From assembly GCA_963210315.1 (NCBI GenBank), contig OY723308.1, forward strand, positions 434,001-498,000: a stretch of 64,000 nt of DNA. The letters are read 5' to 3'. The stretch is from Rhynchopus euleeides. Lineage: Eukaryota > Euglenozoa > Diplonemea > Diplonemida > Diplonemidae. This document shows positions 63,226-64,000 of this stretch, piece by piece. The first letter of the stretch is position 1. Each line of letters begins with the position of its first letter. The position numbers were made by a program, and so were the translations under genes. Below the pieces are notes generated by a model. The model saw only the letters and a list, made by a program, of their open reading frames with translations, did not search any database and had not been told where the DNA came from.

Positions 63226-63966
63226 TCAGGTCACCATATTGCGCTTCTCCTCCTCCTGCAGGCGCTGGATGGTCCCCTCCTGCTCCTGCAGTCGCCTCTG
63301 CGAATACTGCAGGAAGGATACCTCCTCCGAATACTTCTTGTGATGCGCCTGCTGCTGCTCGTGGCAGCACCTCTCCATCGCCTTCAGCTTCGCCTCCAGG
63401 CAACGGACCTCCTTCAGGAGGGACTGCTTCCGGGTCCTCAGGGCCTCGATGCGCTGGGCCATCTCCTGCTTCCCCCTCTCAGCCTCGACAGCCTTGCGTC
63501 TCCCGAGGCCTACAGAAGCTTCGTAGAGAGTGCGGTATGCATCGGATGACATGCGGAGCTCATCGCGAATCCTCAGCATCAGAAGCCCCCGCTCCGCACA
63601 GTCCACCGCGACCTGCCGGATCAACTCATCAAAGAGCATGCTGTAGATAATGCTCCTGACCTTGCATATCCCGGTCGCCCGGGCCTTGCTGTCCTTCAGG
63701 CGGTATTCAAAAAGATTAGTCAGCTCACGCACCTCCAGCCTTGTCGGGACAGCGAAGCTCACCATCTGGACCCAATCGGAGTCGAGCTGTCGCGGTGGGA
63801 GGATACGAGACAGAACATCGCTCTTGCCTGTGATCTCCGGTTTGGCATCGACCTGGCCGTACTCAAACCGGATCCCTCGCGATTCCGCTATCTCCTTCCT
63901 CACGGGCTCTTGATATTTCAGCAACGTCGAAGGGGGCACCGGCGGTGCATCGTCCAGATTACCCAT
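63226..63966 (-). CDS. DNALI1: Axonemal inner-arm dynein light intermediate chain p28
   Basis: A single-exon gene encodes 246 residues from ATG 63966 to TGA 63226. The N-terminus has PPSTLLKYQEPV, then SDVLSRILPPRQLDSDWVQMVS, the core RATGICKVRSIIYSMLFDELIRQV..CAERGLLMLRIRDELRMS and YRTLYEASVGLGRRKAVEAE, and a C-terminal coiled coil of about 90 residues. These are the family's conserved blocks in order. The p28 chain joins single-headed inner dynein arms in motile cilia and flagella with actin or centrin. Length matches the family. It shows that the organism has motile axonemes. Confidence 0.95.
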   Translation of the reverse strand: MGNLDDAPPVPPSTLLKYQEPVRKEIAESRGIRFEYGQVDAKPEITGKSDVLSRILPPRQLDSDWVQMVSFAVPTRLEVRELTNLFEYRLKDSKARATGICKVRSIIYSMLFDELIRQVAVDCAERGLLMLRIRDELRMSSDAYRTLYEASVGLGRRKAVEAERGKQEMAQRIEALRTRKQSLLKEVRCLEAKLKAMERCCHEQQQAHHKKYSEEVSFLQYSQRRLQEQEGTIQRLQEEEKRNMVT

Positions 63967-64000
63967 CCCCGGGGAAACGCGGTGTCGAGAAGTGGTGGCG

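Overview
This window is eukaryotic nuclear DNA from a flagellated, GC-rich protist. Host genes are split by GT-AG introns and include coatomer alpha, splicing factor SF3A1, a PARN-type deadenylase, a large ubiquitin-specific protease, UDP-N-acetylhexosamine pyrophosphorylase, cathepsin B and an axonemal dynein p28 light chain, so the cell builds a motile axoneme. There are no bacterial operons, ribosome binding sites or CRISPR arrays. All ten host genes lie on the minus strand, and 10 of the 12 introns I could phase (11 of 13 with one tentative intron) begin GTATG. One-strand gene order with cis-spliced introns would fit an intron-bearing euglenozoan such as a diplonemid, but the lineage is inference only. 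Intergenic DNA is full of long G or C runs, (GT)n tracts and one (GGGGA)n array.

Layout. 1-2827: 5' part of a secreted LamG/C-type-lectin protein. 3719-11158: a stack of nested DNA transposons. 11967-13170: a short hAT deletion derivative. 14661-19035: coatomer alpha. 21521-23286: sugar transporter. 23909-25865: UAP1-like enzyme. 27384-37385: a second and deeper transposon stack holding a complete hAT element with an intact 1,323-residue transposase. 39163-43734: ubiquitin-specific protease. 44954-45577: secreted Cys-rich protein. 46126-47115: cathepsin B. 49147-54866: a non-LTR retrotransposon remnant with two OTU-like domains, inserted in a (CA)n microsatellite. 55113-57584: PARN. 59670-62441: SF3A1. 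63226-63966: dynein light chain.

The transposon stacks can be read exactly because their target-site duplications survive. In the second stack a 1.2-kb hAT derivative (TSD CAAGGGGG) was split by an unclassified element X (TSD TTAGA). X was hit inside its own terminal repeat by the complete hAT (TSD ACCCTGTG) and internally by an element starting CACGGTGG (TSD TA), which itself carries another hAT (TSD TCATCCAG). The same CACGGTGG family forms the core of the first stack. There its large gene is broken by a different hAT-like element at the same codon. That family, with a large C-terminally Cys/His-rich protein and a smaller protein with a histone-like tail, is the best candidate here for an undescribed system.

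The host genes are ordinary single-copy cellular functions (secretory pathway, glycosylation precursor supply, mRNA splicing and decay, protein turnover, motility) with no evident shared pathway. The cathepsin B and Cys-rich genes are adjacent and both secreted.
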